In this document: positions 1 through 7,680 of the stretch, one piece after another | How the letters are laid out: every line of letters starts with the position of its first letter | Numbering within the stretch: the stretch's first letter is position 1 | Assembly (NCBI GenBank): GCA_029846755.1 | Contig: JARWBI010000001.1 | Span: forward strand, 930,001 to 994,000 | DNA length: 64,000 bases | Source: Falsirhodobacter flavus | GTDB lineage: Bacteria > Pseudomonadota > Alphaproteobacteria > Rhodobacterales > Rhodobacteraceae | Direction: 5' to 3' | Notes under the pieces: generated by a model | Told to the model about the DNA's origin: nothing | The model's database searches: none | What the model saw: only the letters and a program-made list of their open reading frames with translations | Translations under genes and position numbers: made by a program

Positions 1-1
1 C

Positions 2-532
2 TACCAGTCCATGCTGGAAGAAACGATCGCCAAGCTGAAATCGGGCGAGATTTCGGGCCTGACCGAAGCGGACGATCAATGGGCGCCGCAGATCAATCTT
101 GGCGTTCCTGTCCTGATCCCCGAGGAATATGTGCCGGATCTGGATATTCGCCTCGGCCTTTACCGCCGCCTATCGGGCCTGACCACCAAGGTCGAGATGG
201 AGGGCTTCGCCGCCGAATTGATCGACCGCTTTGGTCCGCTGCCGAAAGAGGTGAACACGCTGATGCTGGTCGTGCGGATCAAGGCGATGTGCAAGCGGGC
301 AGGGATCTCGCGTCTGGATGCCGGACCGAAGGGCGCGACGATCCAGTTCCACAACGACAAGTTCGCCGATCCGGCGGGTCTGGTCGATTTCGTCAAGGCG
401 CAGGCCGGCGCGAAGATCGTGGGCAACAAGATCTCCATTCCCGGCGAATGGGCGACCGAGGGCGATCGCATCCGCGGGTCCTTCGGCATTGCCCGCGATC
501 TGGCGGAAAAGCTCATGAAGAAGAAGGCCTAG
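2..532 (+). CDS. mfd: Transcription-repair coupling factor Mfd, C-terminal part (cut by window start)
   Basis: Mfd is a DNA translocase that removes RNA polymerase stalled at DNA lesions and recruits UvrA for transcription-coupled repair. Only the last 176 residues are visible, and the frame is open to the left edge, so the start lies outside. The visible part matches the C-terminal TRCF domain that follows the helicase motor: it opens in YQSMLEE, continues through LGVPVLIPEEYVPD and the LGLYRRLS stretch, and ends in KKKA. No helicase motif is present because those lie upstream. The stop codon shares a CTAG with the stop of the convergent transporter gene, so the two genes overlap by 4 nt and leave no room for a terminator. 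The identification rests on family resemblance of the C-terminal domain. Confidence 0.9.
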   Translation, partial: YQSMLEETIAKLKSGEISGLTEADDQWAPQINLGVPVLIPEEYVPDLDIRLGLYRRLSGLTTKVEMEGFAAELIDRFGPLPKEVNTLMLVVRIKAMCKRAGISRLDAGPKGATIQFHNDKFADPAGLVDFVKAQAGAKIVGNKISIPGEWATEGDRIRGSFGIARDLAEKLMKKKA

Positions 533-1728
533 CGCGCGGGAAGCGCGCGCATGGCCAGAAGTGCAAGGCCGGTGAAGCAGGCGACCCCGATGGCCAGCGG
601 CTGCACCGTGCCGTTGAACGACAGCCCGACGGGCGAGGCGAGCATGACACCCAGCACCGTCGCCACCCCGCCGATGACCGAGGCGGCAAGGCCCGCCAGA
701 TGGCCCATCGGTTCCAGCGCCATGGCGTTCAGGTTGCCCATCGTCATCCCCATCATGAAGAAGATGCTGGTGAACCAGAAGAAGACCGCCGGGAACAGCG
801 CCGCCTCGGGGATCAGGCTGAAAGCGCTGGACAGCGCCATGACGGTCGAGATGACAAATTGCACCGTCACCATCGCCGTAATCAGGTAACGCATTCCAAG
901 CCGCACCACGAGCCGCGCGTTCAGAAAGCTGGACGCCCCCGACAGCAGCGCCCCAAGCGCGAACCAGTAAGGAAACTCGTCCCCGCGCCCCAGGGCGACG
1001 TCGAAGATCTGCTGCACCGAGGTGATCGTTGCGAACATGCAGCCGAAGATCAGCGCCTGCACCCCGATGGACAGAAGAACGCTGCCGTTGGTCAGAACCT
1101 CTCGCGTGCCGGACAGAAGGATCGGCAGCCGTAGCGGGCGGCGTGCCTCGATGGGTAGCGTCTCGGGCTGGCGTGCCATCATCCATGCTGAAGACAGCAG
1201 CGAGAAGATCACGAAGGCCACGAACACCCCGCGCCAGCCGAAGCCCGCGATGATGAAGCTGCCCGCCATCGGCGCAACCGCCGGAACCAGCGTGAACACC
1301 ATCATGATGAAGCTGACGACGCGCGCCATCTCGCGCCCTTTGTAAAGGTCACGCACCATCGCCAACGCCACGATGCGCGGACCCGCGCCGCCAAGGCCCT
1401 GGATGAGACGCCCGACCAGCACGGCCTCCAGCGAAGTGCCTGACAGCGCGATCAGCGCGCCGGCGCAGTAAAGCACCGCCCCGCCCAGCATCACCGTCTT
1501 GCGCCCGAACGCATCCGAAAGCGGGCCGACGAAGAACGTACCGACCCCCATGCCCAGCATGAAGAAAGTCACGATCAGCTGCGCATGGTTCGGCGCGTCG
1601 GGCGTCAGCTCTGCTGCGATGGCGGGCAGCGAAGGCAGCATCGAATCGATGGAAAAAGCCACGGTGGCGATCATCGTCGCGATCAGCGCGATGAACTCCC
1701 CTTGCGATACGGCGGGGCGGGTGGTCAT
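529..1728 (-). CDS. MFS multidrug efflux transporter, Bcr/CflA type
   Basis: This is a 399-residue major facilitator protein, probably a proton-driven drug exporter of the Bcr/CflA subfamily in the inner membrane. Hydrophobic segments run through the whole chain in a pattern compatible with 12 helices. The cytoplasmic loop after the second helix carries the MFS motif A, seen as GPLSDAFGRKTVMLG. I start at MTTRPAVSQGEF because the 68 codons upstream have no hydrophobic or family character and coincide with the preceding gene. The start overlaps the stop of the DsbA-like gene in an ATGA, which implies translational coupling and one operon. Its 3' end overlaps mfd by 4 nt. The substrate cannot be told from the sequence. 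Confidence 0.85.
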   Translation of the reverse strand: MTTRPAVSQGEFIALIATMIATVAFSIDSMLPSLPAIAAELTPDAPNHAQLIVTFFMLGMGVGTFFVGPLSDAFGRKTVMLGGAVLYCAGALIALSGTSLEAVLVGRLIQGLGGAGPRIVALAMVRDLYKGREMARVVSFIMMVFTLVPAVAPMAGSFIIAGFGWRGVFVAFVIFSLLSSAWMMARQPETLPIEARRPLRLPILLSGTREVLTNGSVLLSIGVQALIFGCMFATITSVQQIFDVALGRGDEFPYWFALGALLSGASSFLNARLVVRLGMRYLITAMVTVQFVISTVMALSSAFSLIPEAALFPAVFFWFTSIFFMMGMTMGNLNAMALEPMGHLAGLAASVIGGVATVLGVMLASPVGLSFNGTVQPLAIGVACFTGLALLAMRALPAR

Positions 1729-2372
1729 TGGATCTGCTCGGCGATTTCGTCGATGATTTTTTGCCAAGTGTCCACCGATTGGGCGCCGGGAACCACGAAC
1801 TGACGGTCGATCAGGAATGTCGGAACGGCTGTCACACCTTTTTCCCGCGCATCGGCATCGCGGGCCGCCAGATCGTCGCGATCCGCCTCCGACGCCAGAA
1901 GCCGGGCAGTCACCTCGGCATCCATCCCGCACTCACCTGCGATTGCCGCCAGAACCGAGGCATCGCCGATATCGCGCCCGTCGCGGAAAAAGGCAGCGAA
2001 TAGCGCGCCTACCACGGCCTGCTGGCGTCCCTCCAGCCCCGCCCAATGGATCAGGCGATGCGCATCGAGCGTGTTGGGCATCCGCTTGGCCCGCTCGGGG
2101 TGAAACTCCAGCCCCGCATCCTCGGCGGCGCGCTGCACGTTCGCGAGCGCCGCGACTGCCTTGTCCCGGCCGCCGAAGCGCGCCTCCAGATATCCGGCAC
2201 GGTCCACACCGCCCGGGGGCAGATCGGGGTTAAGCTGGAACGGATGCCATTCGATCTGAAAAGCGTGATCCGGGCGGCTTTCCAGCGCCCGGTTCAGGTT
2301 CGCCCGCCCGATATGGCACCAAGGGCAGACAGGGTCGGAAAAGATGTCGAGACGGATCGTCGTCCGGGGCAT
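1725..2372 (-). CDS. DsbA-family oxidoreductase (FrnE-like thioredoxin fold)
   Basis: The 215-residue protein has the thioredoxin-fold active site CPWC near residues 16-19, inside DIFSDPVCPWCHIG. It continues with the helical insertion typical of the FrnE/2-hydroxychromene-2-carboxylate isomerase branch of the DsbA superfamily. A cis-proline region appears as GVTAVPTFLID. No signal peptide is visible, so it is predicted to be cytoplasmic, where FrnE-type proteins act as disulfide oxidoreductases or isomerases. I chose MPRTTIRLD because the strand pattern of the fold begins there. It is followed without a gap by the MFS exporter gene (4-nt overlap). A role in polyketide-type isomerisation, as for the name-giving family, is possible but not supported by neighbours. 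Confidence 0.8.
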   Translation of the reverse strand: MPRTTIRLDIFSDPVCPWCHIGRANLNRALESRPDHAFQIEWHPFQLNPDLPPGGVDRAGYLEARFGGRDKAVAALANVQRAAEDAGLEFHPERAKRMPNTLDAHRLIHWAGLEGRQQAVVGALFAAFFRDGRDIGDASVLAAIAGECGMDAEVTARLLASEADRDDLAARDADAREKGVTAVPTFLIDRQFVVPGAQSVDTWQKIIDEIAEQIQ

Positions 2373-2513
2373 GGCGCAGTCCTGAAGTTGAGCCTTTGGG
2401 ACCGCCGGAAAACCACGGGCGCGGCCCGCGACGTTTATGCCCAAGCCCGCCCGGAAAGACCAGACACCTTTGCGCGGATACTGGCCTGCCCGGCGCCTTC
2501 TGTGCGCATACGA

Positions 2514-2855
2514 TCAGCCGCCCTTGGGATCCTCGGCCAGATTGTCGTCGCCATATTTGCGGTCATCATCCGACGCATCCTCGCCCGGCGACATGTAGAG
2601 CGCGCTTTCGGCGATGGATGCGTTGTCATGCGTCTCGTCCATATGCACGTCGGCGGGAACGGCGCCTTCCAGCCATTCGGCGACCTGCTGGCCGACCTCG
2701 TCGCTGTCGCCAGCGCCGATCTCGGTCAGCCGGGCCTCGAACGCGGCGCGATCTCCTTCGACGTCGGACAGATCGTCCTCGGTGAGTTCCGGCCAGGTTT
2801 CCAGCATGGAATCCCGAAACGCTTCCCAATTCTTCGCCACGATCTGCCAGCGCAT
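2514..2855 (-). CDS. CsbD-like stress protein
   Basis: The 113-residue acidic protein begins with the CsbD-like pattern NWEAFRDSMLETWPELTEDDL followed at a short distance by G-R and a helix ending near GAG. CsbD proteins are small general-stress proteins of unknown biochemical role. The C-terminal half (about residues 60-113) is Asp/Glu-rich, probably disordered, and not part of the family core. Two ATGs lie six bases apart. The second, MRWQIV, is preferred because AAGGAG sits 6 nt upstream of it but abuts the first. A perfect GGAAC-N16-CGTT promoter ends about 25 nt upstream, inside the end of the preceding binding-protein gene. This fits sigma-EcfG control, the usual regulation of this family in alphaproteobacteria. 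Confidence 0.75.
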   Translation of the reverse strand: MRWQIVAKNWEAFRDSMLETWPELTEDDLSDVEGDRAAFEARLTEIGAGDSDEVGQQVAEWLEGAVPADVHMDETHDNASIAESALYMSPGEDASDDDRKYGDDNLAEDPKGG

Positions 2856-2879
2856 CGCCATCTCCTTCTTTGACGGCTC

Positions 2880-2904
2880 AACGCAGCGGGCTTGTCACGG
2901 TTCC
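2880..2904 (-). promoter_or_regulatory. EcfG-type general-stress promoter for the CsbD-like gene
   Basis: On the minus strand GGAAC (2904-2900) is followed after exactly 16 nt by CGTT (2883-2880), the consensus of alphaproteobacterial EcfG sigma factors. The start codon lies about 25 nt further on, with AAGGAG in between, so the expected leader is about 18 nt. The -35 element overlaps the stop region of the upstream binding-protein gene. Confidence 0.7.
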
Positions 2905-4709
2905 TGCCACCACGTCTCGGGCATGAAGCCGGGCCAGTCGCCATAAAGCGGCACATGCCCCGGATGGCGCAGGTCGCCGCGATAGGCGACGCGGGACACC
3001 TTGGAATACCAGAACGGCACCACGAAACGCCCGGTCATCAGGATGCGGTCCAGCGCCTCGGTCGCGCTTCGGAACTCGTCCGGTTCCCGGGCGCGCAGCA
3101 TTGCGGCGATCATCGCATCGGCGGCGGGCGACATCATCCCCATCAGGTTGCGCGATCCCGGCTGGTTGGCCCCTGCGGACCCCCAGTAGAGCACCTGCTC
3201 GGTTCCCGGCGAAAGCGAAAGCGCGCGCAGGATATGGGTCATGTCGAAATCGAAATTGGTCGTTCGTTCTTTGTATTGTGCGGAATCGACCGATGTGATC
3301 CGCGCCTCGATGCCCAGCCGCTTCAGCGCCTCGACATAGATCTGCGTGACGGTCGCGACCTGATCGTTGCCCTGTTGCAGCAGAACCTCGAACGCGAAAG
3401 GCTTGCCATCGCGGGTCAGAACGCCTTGTTCGACATGCCATCCGGCTTCTTCAAGAAGACGCATGGCGCGGCGAAGGTTCGCACGCTGCGCCCCCGCGCT
3501 GTCCTGCGCGGGCAGGGCATAGCCATCCAGCGCGCCGGGTGGCAGGCTGTCTCTATAGGGCGTCAGAAGATCCACGACGCCCTTCGAGGCAGCCGCGCCG
3601 GGGATCATGCCAAGATCGGAATTGGCGAAATAGGAATCGATCCGCGGTTCGACCCCGCCCGTGATCGTCTGGTTTATCAGCTTGAAGTCGAAGGCCAGAA
3701 TCAGTGCCTCGCGCACACGCCAGTCGTCGAACATCGGGCGGCGGGTGTTCATCACCAGCCCCTCCATCCCCGAGGGGCGGCGATGGGCGATCTCCTCCAG
3801 CTTCACGCCGCCGCTGCGGACGGCGGGGAAGTCGAAGTTGATTGCCCATCTGGCGGGGTTCAGCTCGCGCCACAGGGACAGGTTGCCGGACTTGAACGCC
3901 TCGAACATCACCGACGTGTCGGCATAGAATTCGGTGCGGATCGTATCGAAATTGTAGATCCCGCGATTGACCGGCAGATCGCGGCCCCACCAATCGGGGT
4001 TGCGGCGATAGGTGACCGAGCGCCCGGGATCGACGCCGTCGACCACATAGGGGCCGGAACCGATGGGCGGCTCGAGTGTGGACTGGGTGAAATCCTTCCC
4101 CTCCCACTGCGCCTTCTTCAGCACGGGGCGCAGGCCGAGCACCAGCGGCAGTTCGCGGTCGGGTTCGGTGAAGGTGAAGCGGACCGAGCGCGGGCCGGTG
4201 CGAAGCGTCTCGGCCACCTTGGACCACGACCCGGCATAGCGGGGCTGCCCGTCGGCGGCCAGGGTTTCGAACGACCAGATCACGTCATCGATCGTCACGG
4301 GCGATCCGTCCGAGAATCGCGCACCCTCGCGCAGGGTGAATTCGACGAAAGTTCTTGCGTCATCTGTCAGGACCGATTCGGCAAGCAGTCCGTAAAGCGT
4401 GAACGGCTCGTCCAGCGACCGTGCCATCAGGGTCTCGACCGTCCATGGTCCAAGGTTCCAAGGCGCACGACCGCGGATGATATAGGGGTTAAGCGAATCG
4501 AATCCGCCCGCTTCGCCGATTGCGATGGTGCCGCCCTTGGGCGCAGCGGGATCGGCATAGGGCAGGTGGTCGAAATTCGCAGGCAGGGCAGGTTCACCAT
4601 ACATGGCGATGCCGTGGGAAGGCTCTGCAAAGGCGGGCCAGGCGCCGGTCAGAAGGCCCGCCGCCGTGATGATGGCCTTCAAATGCCCCTGTATTTCCAC
4701 CCTCAGCAA
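2895..4709 (-). CDS. Extracellular solute-binding protein, family 5 (YejA-like, peptide type)
   Basis: This 604-residue periplasmic protein resembles YejA and other large oligopeptide-binding proteins of ABC importers. An N-terminal hydrophobic segment ends in AWPAFA-EP, a signal-peptidase I type site near residue 28. The mature part starts HGIAMYGEPALPANF, characteristic of the YejA branch, and contains the family 5 stretch LREGARFSDGSPVTIDDV. Known relatives deliver peptides to the YejBEF transporter, but no permease or ATPase gene lies near, so this is an orphan binding protein here. I use the first ATG of the signal peptide; GTG and TTG codons shortly after are alternatives. A vegetative-type promoter is visible about 40 nt upstream. 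Confidence 0.82.
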   Translation of the reverse strand: MLRVEIQGHLKAIITAAGLLTGAWPAFAEPSHGIAMYGEPALPANFDHLPYADPAAPKGGTIAIGEAGGFDSLNPYIIRGRAPWNLGPWTVETLMARSLDEPFTLYGLLAESVLTDDARTFVEFTLREGARFSDGSPVTIDDVIWSFETLAADGQPRYAGSWSKVAETLRTGPRSVRFTFTEPDRELPLVLGLRPVLKKAQWEGKDFTQSTLEPPIGSGPYVVDGVDPGRSVTYRRNPDWWGRDLPVNRGIYNFDTIRTEFYADTSVMFEAFKSGNLSLWRELNPARWAINFDFPAVRSGGVKLEEIAHRRPSGMEGLVMNTRRPMFDDWRVREALILAFDFKLINQTITGGVEPRIDSYFANSDLGMIPGAAASKGVVDLLTPYRDSLPPGALDGYALPAQDSAGAQRANLRRAMRLLEEAGWHVEQGVLTRDGKPFAFEVLLQQGNDQVATVTQIYVEALKRLGIEARITSVDSAQYKERTTNFDFDMTHILRALSLSPGTEQVLYWGSAGANQPGSRNLMGMMSPAADAMIAAMLRAREPDEFRSATEALDRILMTGRFVVPFWYSKVSRVAYRGDLRHPGHVPLYGDWPGFMPETWWQEP

Positions 4710-4744
4710 TGCCCCACGCCCCCGATCCTGTCTCTGGCGGCGCG

Positions 4745-4772
4745 AAACTAGACGCTACGCCAGCCATTTCAA
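4745..4772 (-). promoter_or_regulatory. Sigma-70-type promoter for the YejA-like gene
   Basis: On the minus strand TTGAAA (4772-4767) and TAGTTT (4750-4745) are 16 nt apart. Transcription would begin near 4738, about 28 nt before the start codon. It is back-to-back with the promoter of the candidate small RNA. Confidence 0.45.
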
Positions 4773-4781
4773 ACTTTTAAC

Positions 4782-4810
4782 TTGGCCCCGGGCATGTGGA
4801 GAGGTATAAA
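4782..4810 (+). promoter_or_regulatory. Sigma-70-type promoter of the candidate small RNA
   Basis: TTGGCC (4782-4787) and TATAAA (4805-4810) are separated by 17 nt. No open reading frame of note follows before the intrinsic terminator at 4864-4892, so the expected product is a short untranslated transcript. Confidence 0.5.
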
Positions 4811-4815
4811 GACCT

Positions 4816-4892
4816 CACTGCTCGATAGGTTTCTTGCCTGTATGAAACCTGCCTCAACAACTTAACGCTGGCCTCGTGCCAGCGTTTTTTTA
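4816..4892 (+). ncRNA. Candidate intergenic small RNA, about 75 nt
   Basis: Between the divergent binding-protein gene and bdhA lies a complete transcription unit: promoter, a hairpin AGGTTTC (4827-4833)/GAAACCT (4844-4850) with a 10-nt loop, an unpaired CT/CA-rich linker, and a strong intrinsic terminator. No conserved protein is encoded. This is the layout of many trans-acting bacterial sRNAs. I do not recognise it as a named family. The alternative is a 5' leader of bdhA with an attenuator, but the terminator is strong and bdhA has its own ribosome binding site well downstream. Confidence 0.5.
4864..4892 (+). terminator. Rho-independent terminator
   Basis: A perfect 9-bp stem AACGCTGGC/GCCAGCGTT with a 5-nt loop (CTCGT) runs directly into a T-tract. 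It ends the candidate small RNA and separates it from bdhA. Confidence 0.85.
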
Positions 4893-4953
4893 TTCCCGCA
4901 CCAGCCTGCGCCGGGGTTACCTTGGACGGCAAGCCAAACGCAAGGGGGTGGGC

Positions 4954-5724
4954 ATGTTGCAAGGCAAACGGGCGATCGTCACGGGATCGAATTCCGGCAT
5001 CGGGCTGGGCGTTGCGGTCGAGCTGGCCAGGGTGGGGGCGGATGTCGTCCTGAACTCCTTCACCGACCGGGACGAGGATCACGCGCTGGCCGCGAAATTA
5101 GCGGCGGATCATGGCATCAAGGCGCGCTATATCGCGGCGGACATGTCGAAGGGCGCCGACTGCCGCGCGCTGGTGGAAAAGGCTGGCGGCTGCGACATCC
5201 TCGTGAACAATGCGGGCATCCAGCACGTCGCCGGGATCGAGGAGTTTCCGGTCGAGAAGTGGGACGCGATCCTCGCGATCAACTTGTCGTCAGCCTTCCA
5301 TACCATCGCTGCCGCCCTGCCGGGAATGCGCGCGCAGGGCTGGGGGAGGATCGTCAACATCGCTTCGGCGCATGGGTTGACGGCCAGCTCCTACAAATCC
5401 GCCTATGTCGCGGCGAAACACGGGATCGTCGGTCTGACCAAGACGGCGGCACTGGAATGTGCCGGGCAGGGCATCACCGCCAATGCCATCTGCCCCGGCT
5501 ATGTGCTGACCCCGCTGGTCGAGGCGCAGATCCCCGACCAGATGAAGAAGACCGGCAAGGACCGCGAAACCACCATCCGGGAGGTCATGCTCGACCGCCA
5601 GCCGTCGAAGCAATTCGCGACGGTGGAGCAGGTGGGGGGCACGGCGGTGTTCCTGTGCTCGCCCGCCGCCGACCAAATCACCGGCACCACCATCAGCGTG
5701 GATGGTGGCTGGACGGCGCTATGA
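4954..5724 (+). CDS. bdhA: 3-hydroxybutyrate dehydrogenase (SDR family)
   Basis: This 256-residue short-chain dehydrogenase interconverts D-3-hydroxybutyrate and acetoacetate with NAD, as in polyhydroxybutyrate use. The Rossmann motif TGSNSGIG lies near residue 11, NNAG near 86, and the catalytic set is S in NIASAHG followed by YVAAK. The stretch GIQHVAGIEEFPVEKWD is typical of bacterial BdhA rather than of generic SDRs. It ends in the conserved SVDGGWTAL. I start at MLQGKRAIVTG, preceded by AAGGGGGTG; a longer frame upstream runs back into the terminator and is not coding. It converges with psuG, overlapping by 6 nt. A polyhydroxybutyrate synthesis cluster is not present in the window. Confidence 0.88.
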   Translation: MLQGKRAIVTGSNSGIGLGVAVELARVGADVVLNSFTDRDEDHALAAKLAADHGIKARYIAADMSKGADCRALVEKAGGCDILVNNAGIQHVAGIEEFPVEKWDAILAINLSSAFHTIAAALPGMRAQGWGRIVNIASAHGLTASSYKSAYVAAKHGIVGLTKTAALECAGQGITANAICPGYVLTPLVEAQIPDQMKKTGKDRETTIREVMLDRQPSKQFATVEQVGGTAVFLCSPAADQITGTTISVDGGWTAL

Positions 5725-6633
5725 CCGCGCGCTGATTTCCAACGCGATATCAGCGGCAAGGCGGGCGTTGTTCAGAACCAGCTGGATGTTGGAATCCAGC
5801 GACCGCCCCTCGGTCAGACGGAAGATGCGGTCCAGCAGGAAGGGCGTCACCTCCTTGGCGGCGATGTGCTGCTGCTCGGCGTCCTTCACCGCGGATGCGA
5901 TGACCGGGTCGATCTCGGACCGGGGGATTTCGTGCTCGGCCGGGATCGGGTTGGCGATCAACTGGCCGCCCGGCAGGCCAAGGCGGGCGCGCATCAGATG
6001 TGCCTCGGCAATCTGGGTTGCCGTATCCATCCGCAAGGGTGCCTTGATCCCGCTTTCGCGCGACCAGAAGGCGGGCAGGTCGTCCTGACCGAAGGCGATG
6101 ACCGGCACGCCATTCGTCTCCAGCACCTCCAGCGTCTTGGGGATGTCGAGGATTGCCTTCGCCCCCGCCGCCACGACCGTCACCGCCGTCGCGCCCAGTT
6201 CCGGCAGGTCGGCGGACACATCGAACGTCGTCTCGGCCCCGCGATGCACGCCGCCGATGCCGCCCGTTGCGAACACCGCGATCCCGGCCAGCTTGGCGCA
6301 GATCATCGTTGCGGCCACCGTCGTCGCCCCCACGCGCCCCGAGGTGAGGCCCACCGCCAGATCGGCGCGCGACAGTTTCATCGCATCCGGCGACTGGCCC
6401 AGACGGTCAAGCTCCGACGCCGTCAGCCCGACATGGATGCGCCCGTCAAGAATTGCGATGGTCGCAGGAACCGCGCCGCGTTCGCGGATCGCATCCTCGA
6501 CCGAGCGGGCCATCTCGACGTTCTGCGGGAAGGGCATCCCGTGCGTGATGATCGTGCTTTCCAGCGCAACGACGGGCCGGTTCGCGGCCAGCGCTTCGGC
6601 CACTTCGGGCAGGATGGTCAAGGGTGCGGTCAT
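5719..6633 (-). CDS. psuG: Pseudouridine-5'-phosphate glycosidase
   Basis: PsuG cleaves pseudouridine 5'-phosphate to uracil and ribose 5-phosphate, the second step of pseudouridine salvage. The 304-residue length is the family norm. It opens with PVVALESTIITHGMPFPQN and contains GGIGGVHRGAETTFDVSADL, both hallmark segments of the family. The start ATG overlaps the stop of psuK in an ATGA, so kinase and glycosidase are translationally coupled in one operon. It overlaps the convergent bdhA by 6 nt. No pseudouridine transporter gene is adjacent. Confidence 0.93.
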   Translation of the reverse strand: MTAPLTILPEVAEALAANRPVVALESTIITHGMPFPQNVEMARSVEDAIRERGAVPATIAILDGRIHVGLTASELDRLGQSPDAMKLSRADLAVGLTSGRVGATTVAATMICAKLAGIAVFATGGIGGVHRGAETTFDVSADLPELGATAVTVVAAGAKAILDIPKTLEVLETNGVPVIAFGQDDLPAFWSRESGIKAPLRMDTATQIAEAHLMRARLGLPGGQLIANPIPAEHEIPRSEIDPVIASAVKDAEQQHIAAKEVTPFLLDRIFRLTEGRSLDSNIQLVLNNARLAADIALEISARS

Positions 6634-7496
6634 TGGACATCTCCTGAAACGTGATCGGCGGCGGCGCGGAGCGCGGCCTTGAGCGCGGCATTGCGATCCG
6701 CGCCGCGAAGTTCGGACACGATATGTCCGGCCATGAAATTGTCGCCTGCGCCCGTGACCCGGGTCACAAGGACAGGGGGCGGCATGTCTGTGATGACGCC
6801 GCCATCGCTGCGCCCCTCGGCGCAGGCGCGGCCCCCGTCGGTCACAAGCACGCGCGACGCGCCCCGGTCCAGCAGCGCCTGCGCGGCGTCCGCTGCCGTC
6901 GTCGCCTGAACGCGCGACAGGATCACCGCTTCTTCAAGGTTCACATAGATCGTCGCGCGCGAGTGGTTCAGCAGCGGCAGCAGCCGTTCCGCCTTGCCGG
7001 GGCTGGCCGGGGCCACGCGCAGGTCGGCATCGGCAAACAGGGGCGATGCGGCAATCTCGGCCAGCAGGTGTTCCGTCAGGTTGCCATCCAGTGCGATCGG
7101 CCCGGTCCAGCCCATGCCCGTCAAGGGGCGCAGGATCTTGTCGCCTGCCGCCTCCAGCGAATGGGCGTCGGCAATGGCCGCGATCAACCCGTTCGCCCCT
7201 TCGACCGCCATGTAGCGGTCGGTCGGCAGATCGTCCGAGCGATAGATGTGATCCGTGACCATGCCCAGCCGCGCGCAGTCGGCGACCAGCTCGTCCCCCT
7301 CGGCATCGCGCCCGATGGCGGTCAGAAGGGCGGGGGTCAGCCCGAACCGGCGCAGGGTGATGGCGATGTTCATCGCGACCCCGCCGGGGATGCGCGTGAT
7401 GCGGCCCGGCACGTCCGATCCCACGCGCATCGCGGCGGGGGATCGTCCGATGATGTCCCAAAGGACCGAACCTATGCAAAGGATGTCTGGCGTCAT
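6630..7496 (-). CDS. psuK: Pseudouridine kinase, PfkB family
   Basis: This 288-residue ribokinase-family enzyme begins DILCIGSVLWDIIGRS and carries the PfkB substrate signature GGVAMNIAITLRRFG near residues 38-52. The C-terminal motif TGAGDNFMAGH supplies the anion hole and the catalytic Asp. The family alone does not fix the substrate. The 4-nt overlap with psuG makes pseudouridine kinase the clear choice, because the two act in sequence (phosphorylation, then C-C glycosidic cleavage). I start at MTPDILCIG, preceded by AAAGGA at suitable distance; the in-frame extension reaching into the rpsB leader is not family-like. Confidence 0.88.
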   Translation of the reverse strand: MTPDILCIGSVLWDIIGRSPAAMRVGSDVPGRITRIPGGVAMNIAITLRRFGLTPALLTAIGRDAEGDELVADCARLGMVTDHIYRSDDLPTDRYMAVEGANGLIAAIADAHSLEAAGDKILRPLTGMGWTGPIALDGNLTEHLLAEIAASPLFADADLRVAPASPGKAERLLPLLNHSRATIYVNLEEAVILSRVQATTAADAAQALLDRGASRVLVTDGGRACAEGRSDGGVITDMPPPVLVTRVTGAGDNFMAGHIVSELRGADRNAALKAALRAAADHVSGDVQ

Positions 7497-7534
7497 GCCG
7501 TCTTGTCCTTTACGGCGGCCCGCCACGCAAGGGG

Positions 7535-7563
7535 TTGCAATGCGCGCTCCGCCGATGTAGACG
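7535..7563 (+). promoter_or_regulatory. Sigma-70-type promoter for rpsB-tsf
   Basis: TTGCAA (7535-7540), a 17-nt spacer and TAGACG (7558-7563) are followed by a GC-rich discriminator (CGCCCC), as often seen at stringently controlled ribosomal promoters. The leader to the rpsB start would be about 110 nt. Confidence 0.5.
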
Positions 7564-7569
7564 CGCCCC

Positions 7570-7680
7570 ACTTCACAGGCGAGGCTTGGGCTGTTCGGGG
7601 GAGAAATCCCCGACGGTCCGCCGGTTGGGAGAGATCCCTCAAGGCTTCGCCGAGGCGCAAACCGGAAAAGGGTATTGGAC
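7570..7680 (+). promoter_or_regulatory. Structured 5' leader of rpsB (candidate S2 autoregulatory element)
   Basis: The leader can form a hairpin CGGGG/CCCCG (7596-7612). It can also form a branched structure closed by CCGGTT (7621-7626) and AACCGG (7660-7665) that encloses two small hairpins, GGGA-GAGA-TCCC and GGC-TTC-GCC. The closing helix ends directly next to the Shine-Dalgarno GGAAAAGGG. Ribosomal protein S2 is known to regulate its own mRNA in enterobacteria; the element here is inferred from structure only. Confidence 0.4.
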
